Of a stretch of 64,000 nt of DNA, positions 1 to 9,176 are shown in pieces. Each line of letters starts with the position of its first letter. The first letter of the stretch is position 1. This stretch comes from UBA4466 sp963925035. Its GTDB lineage: Bacteria > Bacteroidota > Bacteroidia > Flavobacteriales_D > Crocinitomicaceae. Location: NCBI GenBank assembly GCA_963925035.1, contig CAWUSK010000012.1, forward strand, positions 62,001 to 126,000, written 5' to 3'. A model generated the notes under the pieces. The model ran no database searches. It was not told the DNA's origin and worked only from the letters and a program-made list of their open reading frames with translations. Made by a program: the position numbers and the translations under genes.

Positions 1-129
1 TTAGTACGTTTTAAGATCGTCCTGCAGTTTTTGCATGTTATGGCGGTTGATAAATTTAGTAATATCTGGATTTCTCAAACGGTTTAGAGGTGTTTTTGAA
101 ACTAATAATCCTCTAAAAACTTTCCTCAT
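1..129 (-). CDS. Small hypothetical protein (42 aa)
   Basis: A complete 42-codon ORF starts at an ATG (127-129) and ends with a TAA that is exactly the first three bases of the window. The protein is basic (MRKVFRGLLVSKTPLNRLRN... ends in QDDLKTY) and has no signal peptide or membrane segment. I do not recognise the family. It is divergent from the amidohydrolase at 182, and an interrupted palindrome lies between the two starts. In favour of it being real are the clean start/stop and the lack of any other gene on this stretch; against it is its length. It could also be a chance ORF. Confidence 0.4.
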   Translation of the reverse strand: MRKVFRGLLVSKTPLNRLRNPDITKFINRHNMQKLQDDLKTY

Positions 130-149
130 AATTTGGTCATTCCACAAAC

Positions 150-173
150 ATTGTTATCCTTAGGGTAAACAAT
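150..173. promoter_or_regulatory. Interrupted palindrome between divergent genes (possible operator)
   Basis: ATTGTT (150-155) and AACAAT (168-173) form a perfect 6-bp inverted repeat. Further symmetry (ATCC/GGTA) lies inside it around a TTAG centre. It sits 8 nt before the plus-strand gene at 182 and about 20 nt before the minus-strand small ORF, where a shared operator would be expected. No regulator is encoded next to it. This is a weak call based on position and symmetry only. Confidence 0.25.
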
Positions 174-181
174 GATATTCT

Positions 182-1324
182 ATGCTAAACGAAGAACAAT
201 TAAAGCATCTTAAAAGTATTCGAAATCAACTTCATGCGCACCCAGAAGTTTCGGAGCACGAATTTGAAACGCAAAAAACAATCCTAGATTTTTTAAAAAA
301 AGAAACCAAAGCAAGTGTTAAATCAGTGACCAATACAGGCGTTTTGGCTATTTACATGGGCAATCAGCCGGGACCAACAGTAATGATTCGCGGTGATATT
401 GATGCTTTGCCAATTCAAGAAGTCAATACATTCGATTACGCATCTATAACTGAAGGCGTTTCTCACAAATGCGGACACGATGGACATACGACCATTTTAT
501 TGGGTTTATCGATCTTGTTTTCAGAACAACCTATTAAGAAAGGGAAGTTGATCTTGCTTTTTCAACCTGCTGAGGAAAATGGAAAGGGTGCACAAGCTGT
601 TTTGAATGATGCTGAATTCAAGAAAGAAAGAATTGATTACGCTTTTGCTTTGCATAATTTGCCCGGTTATCCAACGAACGAAATTGTTGTCAAAGAACAG
701 GAGTTTACAGGAAATGTAAAAAGCATTATTCTTAAAATGACAGGTAAAACGGCGCATGCAGCTGAACCGGAGAAAGGATTTAACCCAAGTATGGCCATTT
801 CAGAAATTTTCGTTTACGCAAATAGCATCACGTTTAACAAACCAGAAGAAAAGGAATTTTTCTTAATGACGCCAGTTTATAGCACTTTAGGAGATAATAG
901 TTCGTACGGTATTTCTGCTGGTTATGGAGAAGTTCACTTTACTATCAGAAGCTGGTCGGTTCATATCATGAAGCAGCGCAGTGAAGAAATTGTCGCTTTT
1001 ATGGAAGAAACTTGTGAAAATAACCATCTCTCGCCAGATATTTCGTGGACGGAAGTTTTTCACGCGAACGTCAATCACCCGGAAGCCGTTAACTTTATAA
1101 TAAAAGCAAGCAAGGAAAACAAATTCAACTTAACAGAACGAGAATATCCATTTCCTTGGGGTGAAGATTTCGGCTTGTTTACGCAAAACTTCAAAGGCGC
1201 AATGTTTGGTTTGGGTTCAGGCGTTTCAACTCCAGCATTGCACAATCCAGATTACGATTTCCCAGATGAAATAACGGCAACGGGAATTCAAATGTTCAAC
1301 TCAATCATCAATCAAATTCTATAA
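182..1324 (+). CDS. M20D-family amidohydrolase (N-acyl amino acid hydrolase type)
   Basis: Metal-dependent amidase or deacylase of the M20D (IAA-amino acid hydrolase / N-acyl-L-amino acid amidohydrolase) family, 380 aa, the usual length, probably cytosolic because no signal peptide is seen. Family motifs are in order: HAHPEVSEHEFET (residues 18-30), GDIDALP (71-77), the metal site HKCGHDGH (95-102) with the Cys and His ligands, QPAEENGKGA (128-137) with the Glu pair, and HNLPGY (158-163). A late His (ALHNPDYDF) supplies the last ligand. The dimerisation/lid domain lies around residues 180-290. It is followed after only 3 nt by alanine racemase, so the two are probably co-transcribed. The acyl-amino acid substrate cannot be read from the sequence; a role in amino acid or peptide turnover is inferred. 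Confidence 0.85.
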   Translation: MLNEEQLKHLKSIRNQLHAHPEVSEHEFETQKTILDFLKKETKASVKSVTNTGVLAIYMGNQPGPTVMIRGDIDALPIQEVNTFDYASITEGVSHKCGHDGHTTILLGLSILFSEQPIKKGKLILLFQPAEENGKGAQAVLNDAEFKKERIDYAFALHNLPGYPTNEIVVKEQEFTGNVKSIILKMTGKTAHAAEPEKGFNPSMAISEIFVYANSITFNKPEEKEFFLMTPVYSTLGDNSSYGISAGYGEVHFTIRSWSVHIMKQRSEEIVAFMEETCENNHLSPDISWTEVFHANVNHPEAVNFIIKASKENKFNLTEREYPFPWGEDFGLFTQNFKGAMFGLGSGVSTPALHNPDYDFPDEITATGIQMFNSIINQIL

Positions 1325-1327
1325 ATT

Positions 1328-2485
1328 ATGTTTCATACTTCTCATATTGAACTTTCAAAATCGGCAGTAAAAAAAAATATCGATTTCATTCAAAATTTTT
1401 TGAGGGAAGGAGTAACGTTTTCGTCTGTCGTGAAGGGAAATGCTTATGGACATGGAATTGATAGTTATTGTCCACTAGCCCATGAATGTGGTGTCCGCCA
1501 TTTCAGTGTTTTCAGCGCACAAGAAGCATTGAATGTAACCCAAGTACTCAAGAACCGTGAGTTTAACGTAATGATTATGGGACAAATTGACAACGAAGAA
1601 TTGGAGTGGGCGATTGACAACGAAATTGAATTTTATGTTTTTGAGCAAGATCGTTTGGAAGCAGCAATTGCGACAGCAAAGGAAATGGTCAAAAAAGCAC
1701 GTATTCACGTTGAATTAGAGACAGGAATGAACAGAACAGGATTCAGTCCTGAAAAAATAACTGCAGTATTTGAACTGATAGAAGCCAACCTGGATTTCAT
1801 TGATGTAAAAGGTATTTGTTCACATTTGGCTGGAGCAGAAAACATAGCTAACGAAGAACGTGTATTTGATCAATTTGACCGTTTTGAAGAATATTTATCC
1901 ATTTTAGGCAAATACAAATGGCTGGATGCAAAACGACACATTGCCAGTTCAGCGGCAACTTTGCGTTATCCGAATATGCAATTGGATTTGGTGCGCATTG
2001 GAATTCTACAGTTTGGCTTTTTTCCAACAGAGGAAATTTATGTGCATTACAGCGCTCAAAATAAAACAGGTGTAATCAATCCGCTGAATCGAATTTTAAG
2101 CTGGAAATCAAAAGTCATGGATGTGGAAACCGTTAATGCTGGTGAATTTGTTGGTTACGGAGCATCATATATGACAAACCAAACGACAAAAGTAGCGCTA
2201 CTGCCAGTTGGATATTCATTTGGTTATAGCCGATCGTTAAGTAACCAAGGAAAAGTGTTAATCAATGGAGCACGCTTTGATGTAATTGGAACTGTCAACA
2301 TGAGTATGCTCGCAGTGGATATCACAACTGACGAAACGATAGGTAAAGGAGATGAAGCCGTTTTGATTGGTCACCAGGAAGAAAGTGAGATTACAGTTTC
2401 GTCGTTCAGTGATTTCAGCCATTTAATTAATTACGAGTTGTTGACGCGATTACCACATGATATTCCGAGGTTGATTAAAGAATAG
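1328..2485 (+). CDS. alr: Alanine racemase
   Basis: PLP-dependent interconversion of L- and D-alanine, supplying D-Ala for peptidoglycan; 385 aa. The PLP lysine is K36 in VVKGNAYGHG. The second catalytic base, the tyrosine of the C-terminal domain, is Y277 in VGYGASYMT. The C-terminal beta-domain runs to LTRLPHDIPR, with the usual ending of the family. The gene starts 3 nt after the amidohydrolase stop. Many Bacteroidota carry Alr fused to MurF; this copy is free-standing and may be the only racemase or a second one. It is convergent with the end of the ilv operon, and no clear hairpin terminator lies in the 8-bp gap. Confidence 0.92.
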   Translation: MFHTSHIELSKSAVKKNIDFIQNFLREGVTFSSVVKGNAYGHGIDSYCPLAHECGVRHFSVFSAQEALNVTQVLKNREFNVMIMGQIDNEELEWAIDNEIEFYVFEQDRLEAAIATAKEMVKKARIHVELETGMNRTGFSPEKITAVFELIEANLDFIDVKGICSHLAGAENIANEERVFDQFDRFEEYLSILGKYKWLDAKRHIASSAATLRYPNMQLDLVRIGILQFGFFPTEEIYVHYSAQNKTGVINPLNRILSWKSKVMDVETVNAGEFVGYGASYMTNQTTKVALLPVGYSFGYSRSLSNQGKVLINGARFDVIGTVNMSMLAVDITTDETIGKGDEAVLIGHQEESEITVSSFSDFSHLINYELLTRLPHDIPRLIKE

Positions 2486-2493
2486 TCATTTCC

Positions 2494-3741
2494 TCACACC
2501 AACATCTGGAATAAATCAGGATTGTCATTTAAATATTCATATTGAAATTTCAAAGCGTTCATTCTTTCTTTAAGTTCAGTTATCGGCACTTCACCTCCCA
2601 ATTCAACGCCAATCACTGCTGGTCCAGTATTTCGATTGTGTTTTTTTGAGTATTCAAAGTGGGTAATATCATCATTTGGCCCCAAAACATCGTTTATAAA
2701 TTCTTTTAATGCTCCAGCGCGCTGAGGAAAACGAACAATGAAATAATGTTTAATTCCGGAGTACAAAAGCGCACGCTCTTTTATTTCTTCAGTTCTGGTT
2801 ATATCGTTATTGCTCCCGCTGATTAAACAAACAATGTTCTTCCCTTTGATTTCTTCTTTGAACTGATCCAAAGCTGAAACAGTCAAAGCGCCTGCAGGCT
2901 CAACAACAATTGCATCTTTATTATACAATTCCAATATAGTTTGACAAACTTTCCCTTCGTCTACAGTTATCATTTCATCTAAGTTTTCCTTGCAGAAATG
3001 AAAGTTGATATCGCCAACTTTTTGGACAGAAGCACCATCAATAAATTTATCGATATGCTGCAGTTCGGTATTGACTCCATTTTTTATAGACGCTGACATC
3101 GAAGGAGCTCCTGTGGGTTCAACTCCGATAATTTTAGTAGTTGGAGATAACAATTTAAAGACGCTTGAAACGCCTGAAGCTAAACCGCCACCACCAACAG
3201 GAAGGAATAAATAATCAATAGGTTGAGTTGTTTGTTCTATTAACTCCAGAGCAATTGTCGCTTGACCTTCAATTACCTTTATATCATCAAATGGATGGAT
3301 AAAACTCATCCCACGATCTTCACAATACTTGATTGCTTGTTTCGAAGCATCATCAAAAGTGTCGCCAACGAGTATGGTTTCAATCCATTCTCCACCAAAC
3401 ATTTTGACTTGTTCAATTTTTTGTTTGGGAGTTGGAGTAGGCATAAATATGACGCCTTTTATCTTTTTCACAAAACAAGAGTAAGCAACTCCTTGCGCGT
3501 GATTTCCTGCACTTGCGCATACAACACCTTTGGCTAATTCGATATCGTTCAGCGATGAAATTTTGTTAAAAGCACCACGGATTTTATACGAACGCACTTG
3601 TTGTAAATCTTCTCGTTTAAAGTAAATGTTTGCATCAAATTCGCTCGACTTCTGAACATTCAGAATCAAGGGTGTTTTTGAAGCCACATCTCTCAAAAGT
3701 GACGCGGCTTGTTCTACATTTTTAAGATTAAAAAGCTCCAT
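2494..3741 (-). CDS. ilvA: Threonine dehydratase (Corynebacterium-type, ACT-like C-terminus)
   Basis: PLP enzyme that deaminates threonine to 2-oxobutanoate, the committed step to isoleucine; 415 aa. The PLP lysine is K53 in SYKIRGAFNK, and the phosphate-binding glycine loop is PVGGGGLASG (about residues 186-195). A single ACT-like regulatory domain occupies roughly 330-415 (FIVRFPQRAGALKEF). The length and single regulatory domain fit the shorter IlvA type known in Bacteroidota and corynebacteria rather than the 514-aa E. coli form. It is the last gene of the minus-strand ilv operon, 2 nt after ilvC, so its expression should follow the attenuator upstream of ilvE. Feedback inhibition by isoleucine is expected from the family but is not visible in the sequence. 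Confidence 0.93.
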   Translation of the reverse strand: MELFNLKNVEQAASLLRDVASKTPLILNVQKSSEFDANIYFKREDLQQVRSYKIRGAFNKISSLNDIELAKGVVCASAGNHAQGVAYSCFVKKIKGVIFMPTPTPKQKIEQVKMFGGEWIETILVGDTFDDASKQAIKYCEDRGMSFIHPFDDIKVIEGQATIALELIEQTTQPIDYLFLPVGGGGLASGVSSVFKLLSPTTKIIGVEPTGAPSMSASIKNGVNTELQHIDKFIDGASVQKVGDINFHFCKENLDEMITVDEGKVCQTILELYNKDAIVVEPAGALTVSALDQFKEEIKGKNIVCLISGSNNDITRTEEIKERALLYSGIKHYFIVRFPQRAGALKEFINDVLGPNDDITHFEYSKKHNRNTGPAVIGVELGGEVPITELKERMNALKFQYEYLNDNPDLFQMLV

Positions 3742-3743
3742 AA

Positions 3744-5210
3744 TTATAGCGTTTTCATATTGGTCATTGCTGCACGCAACGATTCTCCAATTTTTTCTAT
3801 TGGATGATTTTTGATGGAATGGTTCACAGCGATTAATTCTTTGTTGTCCACTTGATTGTTTTTTGTAAATGATTCACCAATGACATTTAAGTTGACTGTT
3901 TCCATGAAATCATTGAGTAAGGGTCTACAAGCATGATCGAATAAATAGCAGCCATATTCGGCAGTATCTGAGATGATACGGTTCATTTCATATAATTTCT
4001 TTCTAGCGATGGTATTTGCAATTAAAGGTGCTTCATGAAGTGATTCATAATAAGCTGATTCTGCTTTAATTCCAGATTTCACCATTGTTTCATAAGCAAG
4101 TTCAACTCCAGCCTTTGTAAACGCGACAAGTAAAGTTCCGTGATCAAAAAAATCTTGCTCATTGATTCCTTGTTCAGTCGCTGGCGTTTTCTCAAAATTA
4201 GTTTCACCTGTCAGTTTTCTCCATTGCAATAAATCATGATCATTATTCTCCCAATCTTTCATCATATTTGAAGAAAACTCACCGGACATAATATCATCCA
4301 TATGTTTATTGAATAGTGGAGTCATTGTTTCTTTTAATGTTTCAGACAATCTGTTTGCTTCTATTTTTGCTGGATTTGACAATCGATCCATCATGTTTGT
4401 TAATCCACCATGTTTCAGTGCTTCTGTAATTGTTTCCCAGCCATATTGCACCAATTTCGCAGCGTAATTCGGATTAATTCCATTAGCTACCATTTTATCG
4501 AAAGCGAGTATAGATCCAGTTTGGAAAACACCGCATAGAATGGTTTGTTCTCCCATAAGGTCAGATTTAACTTCTGCCACAAATGAGGAGTTGAGAACTC
4601 CAGCTTTATGTCCTCCAGTCGCAACGGCGTATGCTTTTGCAAGTTCAAATCCCTGACCGGTTGGATCGTTCTCTGGATGCACGGCGATTAGTGTTGGCAC
4701 TCCAAATCCTCTTTTGTATTCTTCTCGAACTTCTGAACCTGGAGATTTTGGTGCGACCATGATTACCGTAATGTCTTCTCGAATTTTCATACCTTCTTCT
4801 ACAATGTTAAAACCGTGAGAGTAGGAGAGTATAGAGCCATGTTTCATTAAGGGCATAACTGAGTTAACGACATCTGTATGTTGCTTGTCCGGTGTTAAAT
4901 TGATAACCAAATCTGCTGTCGGTATCATGTAATTGTAATTTCCTACGACAAATCCATTTTGGGTGGCATTTTCGAATGATGCACGCTTTTCGGTGATGGC
5001 TGAATCCCGCAAAGCGTAGGCAATATTTAAACCAGAGTCGCGCATGTTGAGGCCTTGATTCAATCCTTGTGCGCCGCATCCAACAATTACTATGTTTTTT
5101 CCTAAGAGAGCATTCACGCCTTTATCAAAAGCAGATGATTCTAATAAATCACATTTCCCTAATTGTTCTAATTGCTCTCTAAGAGACAATGCATTAAAGT
5201 AATTTTTCAT
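3744..5210 (-). CDS. ilvC: Ketol-acid reductoisomerase, class II (long form)
   Basis: NADPH- and Mg-dependent isomeroreductase that makes dihydroxy acids from acetolactate and acetohydroxybutyrate. I place the start at the ATG at 5208-5210 (MKNYFNALSLREQLEQL), giving 488 aa. An in-frame start at 5243 would overlap ilvN and adds an unlikely lysine-rich leader. The Rossmann motif IVIVGCGAQGLNQGLN lies near the N-terminus, and the protein has the duplicated knotted C-terminal domain of the about 490-aa class II enzymes. It sits between ilvN (1-nt gap) and ilvA (2-nt gap), so translation is probably coupled. No internal defects were seen. Confidence 0.94.
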   Translation of the reverse strand: MKNYFNALSLREQLEQLGKCDLLESSAFDKGVNALLGKNIVIVGCGAQGLNQGLNMRDSGLNIAYALRDSAITEKRASFENATQNGFVVGNYNYMIPTADLVINLTPDKQHTDVVNSVMPLMKHGSILSYSHGFNIVEEGMKIREDITVIMVAPKSPGSEVREEYKRGFGVPTLIAVHPENDPTGQGFELAKAYAVATGGHKAGVLNSSFVAEVKSDLMGEQTILCGVFQTGSILAFDKMVANGINPNYAAKLVQYGWETITEALKHGGLTNMMDRLSNPAKIEANRLSETLKETMTPLFNKHMDDIMSGEFSSNMMKDWENNDHDLLQWRKLTGETNFEKTPATEQGINEQDFFDHGTLLVAFTKAGVELAYETMVKSGIKAESAYYESLHEAPLIANTIARKKLYEMNRIISDTAEYGCYLFDHACRPLLNDFMETVNLNVIGESFTKNNQVDNKELIAVNHSIKNHPIEKIGESLRAAMTNMKTL

Positions 5211-5211
5211 T

Positions 5212-5754
5212 TTAATTTTGTTTGTTTTGATTTTCCATTTCATCCATTATAGATGTCAAGGTTCTCATTGGTTTTGTAATAGCGATTCTTCCAGATCTAA
5301 CGAATTCCAAAATTCCGAAAGGCTCCAGTTCATTAAAAAGCGCTTGTGTTTCTTCTTTGTGTCCCGTTTTTTCCAATACAGTGAAATTTGATTCCACAGA
5401 AAGTACTCGGGCATAATGTGCACGAACGATTTTTTCGGCTTCTTTTCCTGCAGCCAAAACGTCCGTATGAACCTTGTAAAGCGCAATTTCTTGATACACG
5501 ATTTCTTCATCCAAATGGTAAAAAGCACGTATTATTTCGACTTGTTTTTCCAATTGAAGCACAACCTTTTTGACTAGATCTTCATCTTCAGTAACTACTA
5601 TGGTATAGCGGTGTATGTTTTCCACTTCGCTTTCTGAAGCAGTAATGCTTTCAATGTTGATCTTTCGTCTTGTAAAAATGATTGTCACTCTATTTAAAAG
5701 TCCAACGATGTCTTCTGTAAATACGGATATGGTATATCTATTTTTCATTGTCAT
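5212..5754 (-). CDS. ilvN: Acetolactate synthase small (regulatory) subunit
   Basis: Regulatory partner of the large subunit encoded just upstream; 180 aa. An N-terminal ACT domain (YTISVFTEDIVGLLNRV, residues 6-22, then INIESI) is the valine-binding fold in this family. The second half matches the C-terminal domain of long IlvH/IlvN subunits. There are two possible ATG starts, MTMKN at 5754 and MKN at 5748. The first lies 2 nt after the ilvB stop and is used here. The gene lies between ilvB and ilvC in the operon. Sensitivity to valine feedback is expected from the family but cannot be judged from sequence alone. Confidence 0.92.
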   Translation of the reverse strand: MTMKNRYTISVFTEDIVGLLNRVTIIFTRRKINIESITASESEVENIHRYTIVVTEDEDLVKKVVLQLEKQVEIIRAFYHLDEEIVYQEIALYKVHTDVLAAGKEAEKIVRAHYARVLSVESNFTVLEKTGHKEETQALFNELEPFGILEFVRSGRIAITKPMRTLTSIMDEMENQNKQN

Positions 5755-5756
5755 TA

Positions 5757-7496
5757 TTATTTAAGTCTGATTTCAGAAACGGAAGCACCAGTAGGTATCA
5801 TAGGAAAAACATTGTTTTCTTTCCCCACTTTCACCTCTAAAAAGTAGGCACCTTCGTGATCTAACATTTCCCTTACTGCAGCATCCAAATCTTTTCTTTC
5901 GGTTACTTTTTTTGTCTCGATTCCATAACCTTTAACGATGGTTTGAAAATCAGGATTTATCATGGTGGTAGAAGCGTAGCGTTTGTCAAAAAACAGTTCT
6001 TGCCATTGACGAACCATTCCTAAAAATTCATTGTTTAAGACAACTATTTTTACAGGAGTTTTAGATTGAAATATGGTTCCTAATTCCTGAATGGTCATTT
6101 GAAAACCCCCATCACCAATAATTGCGACAACTTCCCTATTTGGCATTCCCATTTTTGCTCCAATAGCTGCAGGAAGACAAAAGCCCATTGTTCCTAGCCC
6201 ACCAGAAGTGATCATGGATCTTGAATTTCTGAATTTAGCATATCGACAAGCGACCATTTGGTGTTGACCAACATCAGTTACGACAATTGCTTCTCCATTT
6301 GTTTTTTTATTGATGGCATGTATAACTTCGCCCATTGTTAATTCCTCAACCGTCGGGTTTAATTCATCATTTATTACAGTTTCTATTTCTTCCTGTTCCA
6401 GTATTCGAAATTCATTTAGCCAGCTCGTGTGTTCTCTTTTGTCGATTAAATCGGTCAATTTGCTTAAAGATTCTTTAGCATCGCCCATAACAGCAACCTC
6501 TGTTTTTACATTTTTGTCAACTTCAGCTGGATCGATTTCCAAATGAATTACTTTCGCCTGTTTTGCATAGCGCGATAAATCGCCAGTTACACGATCATCA
6601 AATCTCATTCCTACAGCTATAAGCACATCACATTCGTTCGTCATTTTATTTGGAGCATAATTTCCATGCATACCCAGCATTCCTACGTTCAAATAATGAT
6701 CGGAATCTAAAGCAGATAATCCCATAATTGTCCAAGCCGAAGGGATTCCACTTTTTTCAATGAACGCCTTGAATTCTTTTTCAGCATTTGATAAAACAAC
6801 TCCTTGCCCAAATAATATGAGAGGTTTTTTAGCTGAGTTGATTAATTTCGCTGCTTCTTGCACCTGATTTAAATCCACTGGATATTTTGGTGAATAGCTT
6901 CTCATACCTTCAAACGGCTTGTATTCGTAATCAAGCATATCAAATTGAGCATCTTTCGTTATATCTACCAAAACTGGTCCTGGTTTTCCCGAACGAGCAA
7001 TGTAAAATGCTTTTGCTAGAGCCATTGGAATTTCTTCGGCTTTTGTTACTTGGTAGTTCCATTTTGTAACAGGCATAGAGATTCCGATTACATCTGTTTC
7101 TTGAAAAGCGTCTGTTCCTAATAAATGACTGTGCACTTGACCGGTTATACAAACGAGAGGGGTTGAATCTATTTGAGCATCGGCAATTCCTGTGATTAAA
7201 TTTGTTGCTCCAGGTCCTGAAGTAGCCAGGCAAACTCCAACTTTCCCTGTGGCTCTTGCAAAGCCTTGTGCAGCATGAACCGCTCCTTGCTCGTGTCGGG
7301 TTAATATATGAGTCAATTGATTTTCGACATCATATAAAGCGTCGTAAACAGGCATAATTGCTCCACCAGGATATCCAAACATCAAGTTAGTCCCTTCATC
7401 TATAATAGATTGAACGACTGCTTGAGCACCAGACATTCTTCTTATGTTTTTTTTCGATTCCATTTTTACAACATTCAATAGTTCTGTATTTTCCAT
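5757..7496 (-). CDS. ilvB: Acetolactate synthase large (catalytic) subunit
   Basis: Thiamine-diphosphate enzyme that condenses pyruvate with pyruvate or 2-oxobutanoate; 579 aa. The catalytic glutamate is in the N-terminal domain (RHEQGAVHAAQGFARATG). A central FAD/Rossmann-like domain follows. The C-terminal ThDP motif begins IGDGGFQMT and ends NNEFLGMVRQWQ, the pattern that separates acetolactate synthases from other ThDP enzymes. It abuts ilvD with no gap (ilvD stop TAA at 7497-7499, ilvB ATG at 7494-7496) and is followed by ilvN after 2 nt, as expected for stoichiometric subunits. Confidence 0.95.
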   Translation of the reverse strand: MENTELLNVVKMESKKNIRRMSGAQAVVQSIIDEGTNLMFGYPGGAIMPVYDALYDVENQLTHILTRHEQGAVHAAQGFARATGKVGVCLATSGPGATNLITGIADAQIDSTPLVCITGQVHSHLLGTDAFQETDVIGISMPVTKWNYQVTKAEEIPMALAKAFYIARSGKPGPVLVDITKDAQFDMLDYEYKPFEGMRSYSPKYPVDLNQVQEAAKLINSAKKPLILFGQGVVLSNAEKEFKAFIEKSGIPSAWTIMGLSALDSDHYLNVGMLGMHGNYAPNKMTNECDVLIAVGMRFDDRVTGDLSRYAKQAKVIHLEIDPAEVDKNVKTEVAVMGDAKESLSKLTDLIDKREHTSWLNEFRILEQEEIETVINDELNPTVEELTMGEVIHAINKKTNGEAIVVTDVGQHQMVACRYAKFRNSRSMITSGGLGTMGFCLPAAIGAKMGMPNREVVAIIGDGGFQMTIQELGTIFQSKTPVKIVVLNNEFLGMVRQWQELFFDKRYASTTMINPDFQTIVKGYGIETKKVTERKDLDAAVREMLDHEGAYFLEVKVGKENNVFPMIPTGASVSEIRLK

Positions 7497-9176
7497 TTAT
7501 TCAAATTTATCTGTTACACAGCCTTCCGATGCCGATGAAACTGTGCGTATATATTTGCTTAACACGCCGCGTTTAAACTTTAATTCTGGTGCTTTCCAAT
7601 CCTTTTTCCGATCTTCCAATTCTACATCTGAGACAGTAAATGTTATAGAATTAAGCGTTGCATCGATAGTAATTAGATCACCGTCTCGTACAAATGCAAT
7701 TGGTCCTCCTACTTGAGCTTCAGGAGATATATGCCCAACTACGAAACCATGCGTTCCACCAGAAAATCTTCCGTCTGTAATTAGAGCAACATCATTTCCT
7801 AATCCTGCTCCAATAATCGCTGCTGTTGGCTTTAGCATTTCAGGCATTCCTGGTCCGCCTTGAGGTCCTTCATATCGTATGACTACGACATCACCTTTGA
7901 CTACTTTTCCATCTCTAATTCCATCGTTTGCTTCGTATTCTGAATTGAACACTCGAGCTGTTCCAGTGAAATTCAAGCCTTCCTTTCCTGTTATTTTAGC
8001 TACAGCTCCAGCCGGTGATAAATTTCCTTTCAAAATTCTCAAATGCCCCGTTGCTTTTATTGGATTGCTTAGTGGTTTTATTACATCTTGCCCTTCAGTT
8101 AATGGTTTCACTTCTGCTAAATTCTCAGCCAGCGTTTTCCCTGTAACAGTTAAACAGTCACCATGAAGTAATCCTTCTTCCAATAAATACTTCAATACTG
8201 CAGGAATCCCTCCAATTTTATGGACGTCTTCCATTAGGTATTTCCCACTTGGTTTAAGATCTGCAAGGAAAGGAGTTGTATCAGATATTCTCTGAAAGTC
8301 ATCTAGCGTAAATTCAACTTCAGCAGTGCTGGCGATAGCCAAAAAGTGAAGTACAGCATTTGTCGAACCACCAAGTATCGTAATCAATCGTACGGCATTT
8401 TCAATTGATTTTTTGGTGACAATGTCTCTTGGTTTGATATCTCTCTCTAACAATAAGCGCATTGCTTCTCCTGCGCGAACGCTTTCCTGCTTTTTCTCAT
8501 CAGATAAAGCAGGATTTGAAGAATTAAAGGGTAAAGACATTCCCAGCGCTTCGATTGCTGATGCCATTGTATTTGCAGTGTACATTCCACCGCACGCACC
8601 AGCGCCTGGACAAGCTTTTTCTATCACATTTTGATATTCGACATCATCTATTTTACCCGCATTTTTTTGTCCCCACGCTTCAAAAGCAGAAACAACATCC
8701 AATTTTTTACCTTCGTGACATCCAGACGCAATTGTTCCACCATACACAAGAACGCTTGGTTTGTTTACACGAATCATTGCCATTAATGCACCAGGCATAT
8801 TTTTGTCACAACCGACAACTGTTACAAGTCCATCATATGACATTCCTTCAACGACAGTTTCCATAGAATCTGCAATGACATCTCTTGATGGCAAAGAATA
8901 TCGCATTCCAGGAGTTCCCATCGAAATGCCGTCACTAACCCCAATCGTATTGAAAATTAATCCAACGAGGTTTTCGTTTAAAGTTCCTTCTTTTACCTTT
9001 TTAGCAAGGTCGTTCAGGTGCATGTTGCATGGATTTCCTTCGTAACCTGTGCTTGCTATTCCAACAAATGGTTTTGCGAAATCTTCTTTTGTTAAACCTA
9101 TCGCATGAAGCATTGCTTTTGCTGCTGGTTGCGAATCGTCTTGCGTTACGCGACAACTGAATTTATTTAGTTTCAT
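7497..9176 (-). CDS. ilvD: Dihydroxy-acid dehydratase
   Basis: Fe-S dehydratase that forms the 2-oxo acids of isoleucine and valine; 559 aa, the usual family length. Cluster cysteines are visible in GCDKNMPGALMA, in SGCHEGKK and in CPGAGACGGMYTANTM. The late motif TDGRFSGGTHGFVVGHISPEA is intact (given here in outline) and contains the serine of the active site. Its ATG overlaps the ilvE stop as ATGA (9173-9176), a standard sign of translational coupling. It is the second gene of the operon. Confidence 0.95.
   Translation of the reverse strand: MKLNKFSCRVTQDDSQPAAKAMLHAIGLTKEDFAKPFVGIASTGYEGNPCNMHLNDLAKKVKEGTLNENLVGLIFNTIGVSDGISMGTPGMRYSLPSRDVIADSMETVVEGMSYDGLVTVVGCDKNMPGALMAMIRVNKPSVLVYGGTIASGCHEGKKLDVVSAFEAWGQKNAGKIDDVEYQNVIEKACPGAGACGGMYTANTMASAIEALGMSLPFNSSNPALSDEKKQESVRAGEAMRLLLERDIKPRDIVTKKSIENAVRLITILGGSTNAVLHFLAIASTAEVEFTLDDFQRISDTTPFLADLKPSGKYLMEDVHKIGGIPAVLKYLLEEGLLHGDCLTVTGKTLAENLAEVKPLTEGQDVIKPLSNPIKATGHLRILKGNLSPAGAVAKITGKEGLNFTGTARVFNSEYEANDGIRDGKVVKGDVVVIRYEGPQGGPGMPEMLKPTAAIIGAGLGNDVALITDGRFSGGTHGFVVGHISPEAQVGGPIAFVRDGDLITIDATLNSITFTVSDVELEDRKKDWKAPELKFKRGVLSKYIRTVSSASEGCVTDKFE

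Noticed and set aside
5208..5243. Longer N-terminus for ilvC
   Set aside because: It would overlap ilvN and add a lysine-rich stretch not found in the enzyme family; the ATG at 5210 fits.
8413..8866. Plus-strand ORFs inside ilvD
   Set aside because: They are antisense shadows of a fully conserved enzyme gene.
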